Assembly (NCBI GenBank): GCA_035292605.1
Contig: DATDPT010000151.1
Span: 1 to 59,853, forward strand
Origin: JALYNX01 sp035292605
GTDB taxonomy: Bacteria > Actinomycetota > Acidimicrobiia > Spongiisociales > ZC4RG35
Reading direction: 5' to 3'
Length of the DNA: 59,853 bases
Shown: positions 1-8,363 of the stretch, piece after piece
Numbering within the stretch: the first letter of the stretch is position 1
Layout of the letters: each line of letters starts with the position of its first letter
Translations under genes and position numbers: made by a program
Notes under the pieces: generated by a model
Told to the model about the DNA's origin: nothing
Seen by the model: only the letters and a program-made list of their open reading frames with translations
Databases searched by the model: none

Positions 1-1
1 G

Positions 2-775
2 GTGCTTGGTTCCGGTCTCACCGTCTCGCTGACCCGTGACGACACCGGCACCATCACCGAGGTGGCTCTCGACCCATCCGGTGCCACGATCGTCAAGGAG
101 GGTGACCACAAGGTCGTGTTCCTCCTCGCCGATGGTGACACCCAGGTCGTCGTCAAGTCCTACTCCAGGGACAAAGGCGACGACGGAGAGGCGACGGCAG
201 GCGGGGTCAAGACCACCGTTACCGCCGATGCCACCGCCGATGTGACCGGTCCCGGATCCTGGTCCGCGGACGTGTTCGGCACCGGGGTGGTGACCATCCC
301 CTACGACGTGGCCTTCGACGGGAACAACCCTTCTATCACCATCGGTGCGATCGGCCTCCCCGCAGGCGTTACCGCCGAGATCGGCGAGCCCAAGGTCAAG
401 ACCTCCGACGAGAAGTCGAAGTTCCGGATCAGCGTCACATTGATCTCAGGTGAGAACAGGGCCAAGGTGAGCTTCCTCGCCTCGACCCGCCTCGATGACG
501 ACGGTGAGCTCCACGTCAAGCTGGCGGTGACCCTCGACGCCCGGAACCACGTCCGGTGTGGTTGGGATCGCGACGACCGGCGCGGTGATCGTGAGGACGG
601 TGACCGCCGCGACGATGATGGCCAGGTGGGAGCAACAGCCGGCTTCGGGGATCGTTGGGACTCACGCGATGACGACGATGACCGCGGCCACAACCGTGAG
701 TATCGCCAGGATCATGAGGACGGCGACCGGGACGGCGGCCGCAATGGCGGAGACGAGAGCGAGGATCGGGGCTGA
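2..775 (+). CDS. Exported-type protein with Asp/Arg-rich tail (5' end outside window)
   Basis: The reading frame is open from the window edge, so the true start is probably upstream and the GTG at base 2 is only the first usable codon. Roughly residues 1-180 are rich in Thr, Val, Gly and Asp with alternating beta-strand character, typical of a secreted or cell-wall beta-sandwich protein. From about residue 183 the composition changes abruptly to a Cys-poor tail of Asp, Arg, Gly, His and Glu (runs such as RDDDDDRGHN). No family is recognised. A metal- or polymer-binding tail is possible but unproven. In this tail the other + frame and the opposite strand are also long and open, so a late frameshift cannot be excluded. 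The stop is 5 bases before the next lipoprotein frame, which suggests co-transcription. Confidence 0.6.
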   Translation: MLGSGLTVSLTRDDTGTITEVALDPSGATIVKEGDHKVVFLLADGDTQVVVKSYSRDKGDDGEATAGGVKTTVTADATADVTGPGSWSADVFGTGVVTIPYDVAFDGNNPSITIGAIGLPAGVTAEIGEPKVKTSDEKSKFRISVTLISGENRAKVSFLASTRLDDDGELHVKLAVTLDARNHVRCGWDRDDRRGDREDGDRRDDDGQVGATAGFGDRWDSRDDDDDRGHNREYRQDHEDGDRDGGRNGGDESEDRG

Positions 776-780
776 GACGA

Positions 781-1467
781 GTGGTTGACCACGCTGGCTC
801 TCGCCAGCCTCGCGGAGGGCCCATCAAATGGGCCCTCCAGCCTCTTCTGGCGCTGGTGGTGGCATGCTCCAGCACCGGGGCCGCAGTGACGACCACAAAC
901 CCGACGTCTCCGAGTACCAGCACCACGACGACGACCACCACCCTCGCCACCACCACCGCTACCCAGGCGATCGACGTCGGGACGGTGTTTGGCGAGGCGC
1001 TGGCCGCCACCTCTCCCAACTACGCGTTCCAATCGGTGGTAACGGTGGGAGAGCAGACGGTGACCACGATCCAAGGAATCGTGGACGGTGTATCGGTGGC
1101 GGCCAGCATCATGGCCGGCACCTCTGAGGTGGCCTACGTGAGAACACCCGAAGGAGAGTGGGTGACCGGGCCTGACGACGAGTGGTCCGTCCTCGAGGGT
1201 GAGGCACCGGCGGGAGCACCGCTGGCCGGTCTTGCCGATGTCACCGATCTCGCCCTGGAGTCTGCTGACAGCGAGATGATCGTGATTCTGGCCACCCTTG
1301 GGCCCGCCGCCGGTCCGGCTGCGGGCACCCGGGTCTCGATAACGGTGAGCGGCGGCTTGATCACCGTGATCCGTTACCAAGCCCAATCGGGCGCCGACAC
1401 CGCCGAGGTGACCACCACCGTCACCGGGGTGGGATCGGCAGGCGCGGTGGAGGCTCCCGCAGTCTGA
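781..1467 (+). CDS. Lipoprotein with Thr-rich linker, unknown function
   Basis: Residues 18-30 (WALQPLLALVVACSS) form a signal peptide with lipobox VVAC and an acylated Cys near residue 29. A Thr/Ser linker follows (about residues 37-60, with a TTTTTTT run). The remaining ~165 residues look beta-rich and contain YVRTPEGEWVTGPDDEW, reminiscent of LolA/LppX-like lipid-carrier lipoproteins, but the likeness is too weak to assign. GTG 781 is the only start that keeps the signal peptide. It precedes a perfect hairpin (814-838) lying inside the coding frame, which is odd and makes the start uncertain. The end lies 3 bases from the convergent ABC ATPase gene. Confidence 0.65.
   Translation: MVDHAGSRQPRGGPIKWALQPLLALVVACSSTGAAVTTTNPTSPSTSTTTTTTTLATTTATQAIDVGTVFGEALAATSPNYAFQSVVTVGEQTVTTIQGIVDGVSVAASIMAGTSEVAYVRTPEGEWVTGPDDEWSVLEGEAPAGAPLAGLADVTDLALESADSEMIVILATLGPAAGPAAGTRVSITVSGGLITVIRYQAQSGADTAEVTTTVTGVGSAGAVEAPAV
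814..838. repeat. Perfect 11-bp inverted repeat with 3-base loop
   Basis: Arm GGAGGGCCCAT (814-824), loop CAA, arm ATGGGCCCTCC (828-838). It is a very stable hairpin sitting 39 bases after the stop of the first gene and inside the N-terminal codons assigned to the lipoprotein. There is no T-run, but factor-independent terminators in GC-rich actinobacteria often lack one. It could terminate or attenuate between the two genes, or hide the translation start of the second. Confidence 0.6.
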
Positions 1468-1470
1468 GAT

Positions 1471-2232
1471 CTATGTCCGGTCTCGGAGCAAGACCAAAGG
1501 GCCATCCCGAAACGGGTGATCGATCACTGTGATCGGGTGGGCGTAGACCTCGCTCAACAGGTCGTCCTGGAACACCTCGGACGGCGAACCGATCGCAACG
1601 GCGGATCCATTCGAGAGAATGACCATGCGGTCCGCGACCGAGGCCGCAGCATTCAGATCATGAATCGCCGCGATCACGGATCTCGTGTCATGGGTCCACT
1701 CAGCCAGTGTCTGCAGAGTCCGGTCTTGACGACCTATGTCCATTCCGGCCGTCGGCTCGTCGAGAAGAAGCAGGGGAGTCTCCTGAGCCACGATGCGCGC
1801 GATTTGGGCGAGTTGCGCCTCACCGGTGGACAGGGAACCGAATACGCGATCGGCCTGATGCTCGATACCGACGGCCCGCATCGCTGCCTCGACCATTTGG
1901 TCGTCGTCCAGACCTTGGCTGCGCCATGGATGTCGCCCCATCGTTACCACGTCGCGGACCGTGAAGGCGATCTCGGTGATCGGGTTCGGGGGAAGATAGG
2001 CCCGGTGCCGGGCCCGTTCCTCGAGAGGGACATCACGGATTGGCCGGTCTCTGAGGGCGACAGTGCCCGAGGTCGGGTCCAACTCGCCAGCGAGCATCGA
2101 GAGCAGCGTCGTCTTTCCGGCGCCGTTGGGCCCCACTACTGCGATGAATTCGCCCTCCTCGATGTCGAGCGATGTCTCCGACATGACATCGATGTCGCCG
2201 ATCCGGTAGCTGATCTGACTGGCGCTCAGCAT
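1471..2232 (-). CDS. ABC transporter ATP-binding protein, heme/cobalamin/siderophore type
   Basis: Cytoplasmic ATPase of a FecCDE/BtuCD/HmuTUV-class importer, 253 residues (usual length). Walker A GPNGAGKTT is at about 34-42, the signature LSTGE at 134-138 (a Thr variant of LSGGQ), Walker B LLLLDEP at 154-160, and the switch His near 191. ATG 2232 shares its A with the last base of the permease stop, so the two are translationally coupled. The order in the transcript is binding protein, permease, ATPase. The sequence does not decide between heme, cobalamin and ferric siderophore as substrate. Confidence 0.9.
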   Translation of the reverse strand: MLSASQISYRIGDIDVMSETSLDIEEGEFIAVVGPNGAGKTTLLSMLAGELDPTSGTVALRDRPIRDVPLEERARHRAYLPPNPITEIAFTVRDVVTMGRHPWRSQGLDDDQMVEAAMRAVGIEHQADRVFGSLSTGEAQLAQIARIVAQETPLLLLDEPTAGMDIGRQDRTLQTLAEWTHDTRSVIAAIHDLNAAASVADRMVILSNGSAVAIGSPSEVFQDDLLSEVYAHPITVIDHPFRDGPLVLLRDRT

Positions 2233-3221
2233 CAGACCGACCTCGCTCTGAGGAGAAGGCCGGTCAGCAGCAGACCTCCCACTCCGGCCGAGACGATTCC
2301 GACCGGCACTTCGACCGGGCCTGCCACGCTTCGGGAGACAATGTCAGAAAGCATCAGGAAGATGGCGCCGATGCTCATGGCTGCCGGGAGCAGCCGTCCA
2401 TGGCGGGGTCCGGCCACCCGGCTGGCCGCATAAGAAGCGATCAGGCCGACAAAGCCGATGACCCCGGCTACCGCCACCACCGCCCCACTGATGACGCCGG
2501 CCGCGACCAGAACCCAGATGGTTGATTGCCGGACCTTCACCCCGAGACTGCGGGCTGGTGCGTCGCCAAGGGCCATCAGGTCCAACGACCGGGCCCGAGC
2601 CGCGATCACCCCGACCCCGGACAGGATCAGTGGCAACGCCACCAGGAGATGCCGCCAGGTGACCGCCCCGAAGCTGCCAAAGATGAAGTAGGTGAAGGTG
2701 GGAAGCCGCGGGCTGTCAGCCACGAAGACGACCGCCACGGTCCAGGCGAGAAAGGTGAGACCCAGTGCGACACCAAGGAGAATCATCCGATTCCCGACTC
2801 CGGTGGTCGCCGCCACTCGCTGGATGGCCAGCGCCATTGCCGCGCCGGTCGCCGCGCCCAGGATGGCCCCAGCGACCGGCGCCACGGCGGCAGGGGTGAA
2901 CAGCGATCCGATCACCACCCCGAGACCTGCGGCGGAGGAAATCCCGAGGAGATACGGCTCTGCCATCGGGTTGCGGTAAACCCCGCGCAGGCCGACACCG
3001 GCCGCGGCTAGACCTCCTCCGACCATGAGGATCGACAGCGTCCGTGGCAGACGCAGCTCCCAGACCACTGCCTCGTCAACCCGGGGCGCAGACCCGAGCC
3101 CAAGCCCTGAGAGGAGACCTTCCCAAATCTGGTTCGGAGACAAGGAGACTCCGCCCACGCCGAGGCTGAGCAGGGAGACCCCGGCCAGGATGCCGATCAG
3201 GAGGGCGAGTCGCCTGGTCAA
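2232..3221 (-). CDS. FecCD-family ABC permease
   Basis: Integral membrane subunit of 329 residues with about nine or ten hydrophobic segments. It shows the family features GGGLAAAGVGLRGVYRNPMAEPYLLGISSAAGLG (positions about 68-100, the region preceding the coupling helix) and a late LGVKVRQS coupling segment with GFVGLIASYAASRVAGPRHGRLLP. It should form the homodimeric channel for the ATPase encoded downstream. The TTG start overlaps the TGA of the binding-protein gene (AATTGACC), so expression is coupled. The substrate is iron-chelate, heme or B12 by family; which one is not visible. Confidence 0.9.
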   Translation of the reverse strand: MTRRLALLIGILAGVSLLSLGVGGVSLSPNQIWEGLLSGLGLGSAPRVDEAVVWELRLPRTLSILMVGGGLAAAGVGLRGVYRNPMAEPYLLGISSAAGLGVVIGSLFTPAAVAPVAGAILGAATGAAMALAIQRVAATTGVGNRMILLGVALGLTFLAWTVAVVFVADSPRLPTFTYFIFGSFGAVTWRHLLVALPLILSGVGVIAARARSLDLMALGDAPARSLGVKVRQSTIWVLVAAGVISGAVVAVAGVIGFVGLIASYAASRVAGPRHGRLLPAAMSIGAIFLMLSDIVSRSVAGPVEVPVGIVSAGVGGLLLTGLLLRARSV

Positions 3222-4084
3222 TTCTGGAGAGCGGCCAGATCCTCGATGAGGAGGCGGAGTGAGTCTGCGATCCTCGGGCCGAAGGTGAGGAAATCCCCCT
3301 CGGGGTAGGCGAGTATCGCTCCCCGCTCTCCAGCCGGGGTTTCACCGATGCCAGGCAGCTCGAGGTAAGCCTCGATCCCGCCGATCAACTCCACCCCCTC
3401 GGCGGGGACGATGATCACGTCGGGAGCCGCCTCGATCAGCGCTTCGGCCGTTACCGGCACCGTCCCGACGATCCCGATCTCGGTTCCGGCGTCGATAGCG
3501 CCGGCTGCCTCGATCAGGGGCTTGGTGGTCATCCCGTCTCCAAAGAGGAGGTTGACGTCGGGCCCTCGCGTGTAGACGTAGGCCACCCGGAGGGCCGTGG
3601 TCAAGGCACCGGTCGATGCCCGCTCGACTTCGTCGTCGATTCGTCGGGAGAGTGCCTCGGCCTCGTCTGACAAGCCCAACATGCTGCCGAGGCTCATGAT
3701 CTTCTCGTAGAGCTCGTCGAAAGAGCCAGGCACCTCGAGGATCTCTACGGTCACGCCGGCTGCGCGAATCTGGCCCAGGGCGGACACGGGTGCGGTCTGG
3801 GTGTCTCCGATCACCAGGGTGGGGTCGGTGCCGAGGACACCCTCGGCGGTCAGGAACCGCCCAACCCCGATGATCGGGAGGCGGGTCGCCGCCTCAGGCG
3901 CCACGGTGGTGACGTCGACGCCGACGACCCGGTCACCAACACCCAGCTCGAACAGGATCTCGGTGATGTCCCCGGAAAGGGACACGATCCGGGTCGAGTC
4001 GACAAGCTCGATCTCCACCTCGGGCTCGCCGCAGGCGGCGAGCAGGGCACAGAGGGCGACGAGAAGAGCGAAGCCTCGTTTCAT
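3218..4084 (-). CDS. Substrate-binding lipoprotein of iron-chelate/heme/B12 ABC importer
   Basis: Start ATG 4084 is chosen because it overlaps the stop of the upstream lipoprotein gene (ATGA) and gives a compact signal peptide, MKRGFALLVALCALLAAC, with lipobox LAAC (Cys18). A TTG 12 bases upstream is possible. The mature part has the BtuF/HmuT type III binding-protein fold: RIVSLSGDITEILFELGVGDRVVGVD near the start, a middle helix (IDDEVERASTG) and PDVIIVPAEGVE in the second lobe. It captures the ligand outside the membrane and delivers it to the FecCD permease encoded next. Confidence 0.88.
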   Translation of the reverse strand: MKRGFALLVALCALLAACGEPEVEIELVDSTRIVSLSGDITEILFELGVGDRVVGVDVTTVAPEAATRLPIIGVGRFLTAEGVLGTDPTLVIGDTQTAPVSALGQIRAAGVTVEILEVPGSFDELYEKIMSLGSMLGLSDEAEALSRRIDDEVERASTGALTTALRVAYVYTRGPDVNLLFGDGMTTKPLIEAAGAIDAGTEIGIVGTVPVTAEALIEAAPDVIIVPAEGVELIGGIEAYLELPGIGETPAGERGAILAYPEGDFLTFGPRIADSLRLLIEDLAALQN

Positions 4085-4632
4085 CCAGTCGGGCAACCCA
4101 CCCGCGCCGAGGTCATGATCCCGCAGAATGTGTCACGTGAGATCTTCCAACCATCCTCGGTATGGACCGCATCGCCCTTGAGACCGGGATAGGTCGGGTT
4201 GCCGGCGAACATCAAGGTGTAGGTCACCTCGGCCGCATCCCCGTTGATGACGACGGCATTGACCTCGGTGGTCACTCCGCCGACTGATTCGCCGGTAGTC
4301 GCATAGGCGGCGACGGTCTCCTCGAGTCCCGCCGAGTCGACCAGCACTGCGGCCTTCTCCTCGAAAGTGGTTGTGCTGTCGAAAGCGAGGGCGTAGATCG
4401 CAACGATCGCATCCACCTCAGGATCCTCACCGGGCACGATCCCCTCCGCAGGCGGCGCAGTCGTGGTTTCCGCGACCGTGGTTGTCGTGGTCTCAGCAGT
4501 GGTCGTGGTGGTGGTTTCGGCGACCGTGGTGGTCGTGGTCTCAGCAGTGGTCGTGGTGGCGGTGTCCGATCCACAGGCGGCGACCAGCGCCCCGACTGCG
4601 ATCAAGGACATGATGTTGGTGGTTCTTCGCAT
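4081..4632 (-). CDS. Lipoprotein with poly-Thr repeat linker, NTF2-like C-terminal region
   Basis: First gene of the ABC importer transcript, 183 residues. The signal peptide ends in lipobox GALVAACG (Cys20). Residues ~27-58 are a Glu-Thr linker made of a 16-residue unit (ETTTTTVAETTTTTTA type) encoded by a 48-base tandem repeat. The C-terminal ~110 residues (IVAIYALAFDSTTTFEEKAA, then EVTYTLMFAGNPTY and EDGWKISRDTFC) resemble small NTF2-like mycobacterial lipoproteins such as the MTB12 group; this is a weak inference. Two Cys near the end (FCGI and GCPTG) could form a disulfide. The stop overlaps the next start (ATGA), which ties it to iron/heme uptake, perhaps as an accessory surface protein. 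Confidence 0.75.
   Translation of the reverse strand: MRRTTNIMSLIAVGALVAACGSDTATTTTAETTTTTVAETTTTTTAETTTTTVAETTTAPPAEGIVPGEDPEVDAIVAIYALAFDSTTTFEEKAAVLVDSAGLEETVAAYATTGESVGGVTTEVNAVVINGDAAEVTYTLMFAGNPTYPGLKGDAVHTEDGWKISRDTFCGIMTSARVGCPTG
4466..4561. repeat. Two 48-bp tandem repeats coding the Thr-rich linker
   Basis: The units at 4466-4513 and 4514-4561 differ at only a few bases and are in frame (16 codons) with the minus-strand lipoprotein. Such a unit can expand or contract by slippage and change the length of the linker without breaking the frame. Confidence 0.8.
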
Positions 4633-4767
4633 GGGGGGCGACTGTGCCAGTAGCCCCTATCGACTCCTAGTCGGAAACCGTGGCCCGATCTCGATTCATT
4701 ACCCTGCCCACTTCTGTGGACCGGGTCCTGTGAGAGAGCCGCGGGCGAACGAGAGGAAGGCTGCAAA

Positions 4768-5760
4768 ATGACCGAGCCGGTTTCCTGGGGGGTGCTCGGG
4801 GTCGCCGGGATCGCGGTGCACAAAGTCATCCCCGCCATGCAGAAGTCTCAGCTGAGCCCGGTGCGCGCCATCGCATCGCGATCCGAGGGCAAGGCCGAAG
4901 CGGCCGCCGCCGAGCTGGGCATCGGGAAGGCGTATGCCTCTTACGAGTCACTTCTCACTGATCCAGAGATCGAGGCCGTATACATCCCGCTTCCCAATCA
5001 TCTCCATGCCGAATGGACCGAGAAGGCGGCCGCGGCCGGCAAGCACGTCCTCTGCGAGAAGCCGCTGGCGATGAGCAGCGACCAGGCCCGTCACATGATC
5101 GATGTCTGTGGCGATGCCGGTGTGAAGCTCATGGAGGCATTCATGTATCGCCTCCATCCACTGTGGGTCGAGACGAGGCGCCTCGTCGACTCCGGCCTGA
5201 TCGGTGATCTCCTTGCCATCCAGTCCTTCTTCTCCTACCGCAACGTCGATCCGTTGGATATCCGCAACATCGCCGATTACGGAGGGGGCGCCCTCATGGA
5301 TGTCGGTTGCTACCCGGTGAACGTGGCCCGGATGCTGTTCGGCTCCGAGCCCAGCACCGTCAAGTCCGCGATACGCCGCGACACCGGATTCGGCACCGAC
5401 GTGGTCACCTCGGCGGTCCTCGACTTCGGCGGTCGACATGCGACCTTTACCTGCTCCACCCAGCTCGAATCCGACCAGAGCGTCCTTTTGGTGGGAACGA
5501 CTGGGCGATTGGAGATCGAGATCCCGTTCAACATCCCGCCCGATCGGCCCACCCGATTGCTGCATTTCGCAGGTGGCGATCCCCCGGTGTCCCCGCATGT
5601 CGAAGTGCACGAGTTCGCGGCGGCAGACCAGTACGGGATCCAGGCCGACGCCTTCTCCAGGGCGATCCGTGAGGGCACACCGGTTCCCACCGATCCTACT
5701 GACGCGGTCGCCAACCTCGTGGTGATGGAGCGGATCGTCGCCAACGCGCACGTGATGTGA
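4768..5760 (+). CDS. Gfo/Idh/MocA-family NAD(P)-dependent sugar dehydrogenase
   Basis: A 330-residue oxidoreductase with an N-terminal Rossmann fold (GVLGVAGIAVHKVIPAM), the family CEKPLAM motif (catalytic Lys, about residue 96) and the C-terminal half marked by MEAFMYRLHP and GGGALMDVGCYPVN. The MEAFMYR and GCY motifs are typical of the subgroup containing dimeric dihydrodiol/D-xylose dehydrogenases and 1,5-anhydrofructose reductases. A good ribosome binding site (GAGAGGAAGG) lies before ATG 4768. Its stop overlaps the xylulokinase start, so a role in pentose or polyol catabolism is likely; the exact sugar is not evident. Confidence 0.85.
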   Translation: MTEPVSWGVLGVAGIAVHKVIPAMQKSQLSPVRAIASRSEGKAEAAAAELGIGKAYASYESLLTDPEIEAVYIPLPNHLHAEWTEKAAAAGKHVLCEKPLAMSSDQARHMIDVCGDAGVKLMEAFMYRLHPLWVETRRLVDSGLIGDLLAIQSFFSYRNVDPLDIRNIADYGGGALMDVGCYPVNVARMLFGSEPSTVKSAIRRDTGFGTDVVTSAVLDFGGRHATFTCSTQLESDQSVLLVGTTGRLEIEIPFNIPPDRPTRLLHFAGGDPPVSPHVEVHEFAAADQYGIQADAFSRAIREGTPVPTDPTDAVANLVVMERIVANAHVM

Positions 5761-7178
5761 TGGGAAAGGCAGGTCTTGTCGCCGGGGTCGACTGTTCCAC
5801 TCAGTCGACCAAGGTGCTGGTGGTCGATCCCGACACTGGGGACGTGGTGGTCAGTGGTCGCGCCAGCCACGAGGTGAGCGGGACGGGGGGTGCCCGGGAG
5901 ACCGATCCCAGAGTGTGGTGGGAAGCCCTCGGTCAGGCGATGGCCGAGACCGGCATGGCCGCAGACATCACTGCCCTCTCGATCGCCGGCCAACAGCACG
6001 GTCTGGTGGTGCTCGATGCCAGTGACGGACCACTTCGCCCAGCCATGTTGTGGAACGACGTCCGCTCGGCTCCCCAAGCTTCTCGATTGACCGAGCGTTG
6101 GGGCGCCGAGGATTGGGCGGAGCGAATCGGCGTCGTGCCCGTGGCCTCGTTCACCATCTCGAAATGGCAATGGCTGGTCGAGAATGAGCCGCAAACCGCC
6201 GCCGCGGCGCGTCGGGTGCTGCTCCCACACGACTACCTCACCCTGCGGTTGACTGGAAACGCATCGACTGACCGTGGCGACGCCTCCGGAACCGGATGGT
6301 GGTCGACGGCGTCCGAGGAGTACTCGGATGAGGCGCTGGACCTGGTTGGCCTCGACCCGGCCCTGCTCCCCGACATCGTTGCTCCCGGGGATCGCGCCGG
6401 GGTGGTTTCCGGGGAAGCCTCTGAGGCGACCGGAGTGCCGGCGGGGACGCCGGTGGCCGGCGGGACCGGGGACAACATGGGCGCCGCCCTCGGCCTCGGC
6501 CTGCGTCCGGGTAGACCGGTCGTCAGTCTGGGAACCTCGGGGACGATCTATGCCGTCTCGGAAAGCAGGATCGTCGATCCGACCGGCGTGGTGGCCGGTT
6601 TCGCCACCGCCGATCGGGGTTTCCTGCCGCTCGCCGCCACACTGAACTGCACCCTCGCAGTCGACCGTTTCGCCGCCTGGTTGGGGCTCGACCGAGAAGA
6701 GGTGGCCGACGCCACCGATGTCGTGGTCCTCCCCTATCTGGACGGGGAGCGAACCCCCAACCTCCCGGAGGCTGCTGGAAGCATCCACGGGCTACGTCAT
6801 GCCACCCGCCCCGAGGAGATCCTGCTCGCCGCCTACCAGGGAGCGGCCGCCTCACTCCTCGAGGCAATGACAGCGATTTCCACCGTTGGTTCGGGGATCC
6901 CCCAAGACGCTCCGCTGACCCTCATCGGCGGTGGTGCCAGGGGGGCGGCCTGGCAGAGGGTGATAGCCGACCTCTCCCAGAGGGTGCTGATGGTGCCGGA
7001 GACCGATGAGCCGGTGGCAATGGGAGCCGCGATCCAGGCCGCGTCGATGATCACCGGGTCTCCGGGATCTGATATCGCGGAGAGCTGGTCGACCATGCAA
7101 GGCCCCTTGGTCGAACCGGGGGAGGAACGGGGCGACATCCTGGAACGAATCAAGGCGACCAGAGCGGCCGCGTGCTGA
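5760..7178 (+). CDS. xylB: Xylulokinase (FGGY carbohydrate kinase)
   Basis: Phosphorylates D-xylulose to xylulose 5-phosphate with ATP. The 472-residue protein has the two FGGY halves: AGVDCSTQSTKVLVVD (phosphate loop) at the start, the xylulokinase-type GQQHGLVVLD and LWNDVRS around residues 78-100, GGTGDNMGAALGLGL and SLGTSGT in the middle, and LIGGGARGAAWQRVIADL with GAAIQAA near the end. ATG 5760 overlaps the dehydrogenase stop (TGATG); a GTG at 5757 is the alternative. The neighbouring dehydrogenase could supply the ketose or work on a related pentose. The gene ends convergent with, and one base from, the histidine kinase gene. Confidence 0.88.
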   Translation: MGKAGLVAGVDCSTQSTKVLVVDPDTGDVVVSGRASHEVSGTGGARETDPRVWWEALGQAMAETGMAADITALSIAGQQHGLVVLDASDGPLRPAMLWNDVRSAPQASRLTERWGAEDWAERIGVVPVASFTISKWQWLVENEPQTAAAARRVLLPHDYLTLRLTGNASTDRGDASGTGWWSTASEEYSDEALDLVGLDPALLPDIVAPGDRAGVVSGEASEATGVPAGTPVAGGTGDNMGAALGLGLRPGRPVVSLGTSGTIYAVSESRIVDPTGVVAGFATADRGFLPLAATLNCTLAVDRFAAWLGLDREEVADATDVVVLPYLDGERTPNLPEAAGSIHGLRHATRPEEILLAAYQGAAASLLEAMTAISTVGSGIPQDAPLTLIGGGARGAAWQRVIADLSQRVLMVPETDEPVAMGAAIQAASMITGSPGSDIAESWSTMQGPLVEPGEERGDILERIKATRAAAC

Positions 7179-7179
7179 A

Positions 7180-8304
7180 TCAGCCGGCCACGAGCTCCAG
7201 CTCAAAAACGGTCCAAGGCTCGTCTCTGAAGTACCTCAGGTCGCCGTTCATCTGTCTGGCCAGGCCACGGGAGACCGACAGCCCGAGCCCCAACGAGCCG
7301 GTGTGGCGGCCGGGGGAGTAAGGCTCGAAGAGACGCTCCAGGATGTCGGAGGACACACCGACGCCGTCGTCCAGGACCTTGATCGCGACCCTTTCATCTC
7401 TTGCGTCGGTGCCGAGGCGGATACGCGATCCACCGTACTTCGATGCATTTCGCACGAGATTCCTGACTATTTGGCGAATGCGCATGGCGTCTCCCCGCAC
7501 CACCAGCGTCGGATCGGCCTCATTGGCGACTCCTGTGAGGTCGATGGTGTCGAAGATCTCGTTCAGGGCCACCCGGGTTTGGTCGACATGGATGGACGCT
7601 TGGCTGCCGGCAAGGAAGTCGTCGAGCAGTGCGGAGACGTCACCGAGTTGCTTGCCGATCTCGGTCACCATCTCGTGTCGGGTCTCATCCTCCAAATCAC
7701 CCCAATCTGAGGTGAGGATCGAACTGAACCCAACCACTGCAGTGAGGGGGTTGCGGAGCTCATGGGCGATGACTGCGGTGAGCCGGTCCTTGGCCTGGAT
7801 GGCTTCCTCGAGGGAGCGCTCTGTTTCTCGAAGATCGGTGACGTCGAGGTCGACGATCACAACCCGCGAGTAATCGGGACGGTCGTTCCAGATGGAAGCC
7901 TTCCAGTGGGAGCGGACGATCACATCACCGGCAAGTGTCGGTGCTTTGTGCTCGCTCCCGAGAGATGTCACACCTTGGAAGATCGCAAGGAACTGGGCGA
8001 TCATGTGTTGGCGAAGCTCTGGATACGCGTCCGCGGAGAAGTGGCGCGCCACCAGGTCGGGAACCTGATCCTCGTACGGGAAACCATAGAGAAGAGCCCA
8101 CTCGTCGCTGGCGCCGATTTGCACCGGTAGTCCAAGACAAGTGAGCAGTTCGCTCTCGTCTTCCAACCGGTGGGCGATCTCGTCCAGCGTCAGACCAGCA
8201 AACCGGGTGATGATGGGTGTGTAGTCCGCAACCAGCATGGGAACGGAGACAGCGGAGACCAGAATCTCGATTCGGTCCTGCATTCTGTCCACCGGCGTAT
8301 CCAT
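7180..8304 (-). CDS. Soluble PAS-type sensor histidine kinase
   Basis: A 374-residue kinase without membrane segments, so it senses a cytoplasmic signal. Residues ~20-160 look like a PAS/PAC module (ending VVIVDLDVTDLRETERSLEEA, a PAC-to-coil transition). The HisKA H-box AVIAHELRNPLTAVVGF puts the phosphorylated His at about 181. The ATPase domain has the N-box RQIVRNLVRNASKYGG, G1 DDGVGV, F-box LFEPY and G2 GSLGLGLSV. No response regulator gene is adjacent, so it is an orphan kinase whose partner lies elsewhere. Confidence 0.9.
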   Translation of the reverse strand: MDTPVDRMQDRIEILVSAVSVPMLVADYTPIITRFAGLTLDEIAHRLEDESELLTCLGLPVQIGASDEWALLYGFPYEDQVPDLVARHFSADAYPELRQHMIAQFLAIFQGVTSLGSEHKAPTLAGDVIVRSHWKASIWNDRPDYSRVVIVDLDVTDLRETERSLEEAIQAKDRLTAVIAHELRNPLTAVVGFSSILTSDWGDLEDETRHEMVTEIGKQLGDVSALLDDFLAGSQASIHVDQTRVALNEIFDTIDLTGVANEADPTLVVRGDAMRIRQIVRNLVRNASKYGGSRIRLGTDARDERVAIKVLDDGVGVSSDILERLFEPYSPGRHTGSLGLGLSVSRGLARQMNGDLRYFRDEPWTVFELELVAG

Positions 8305-8363
8305 ATCGCTAATAGATCGGCGGATAAAGCCCGCACCTTGATTCAGGATACGGCGGAATCGGG

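Noticed and set aside
4633..4767. Cobalamin or other riboswitch before the ABC importer operon
   Set aside because: No B12-box-like core was found; the stretch holds only the divergent promoters and the Gfo-gene ribosome binding site.
4463..4771. Val-rich + strand frame opposite the Thr repeats
   Set aside because: It is the mirror of Thr codons (ACC/ACG read as GGT/CGT and GTG/GTC) and has no start context or family.
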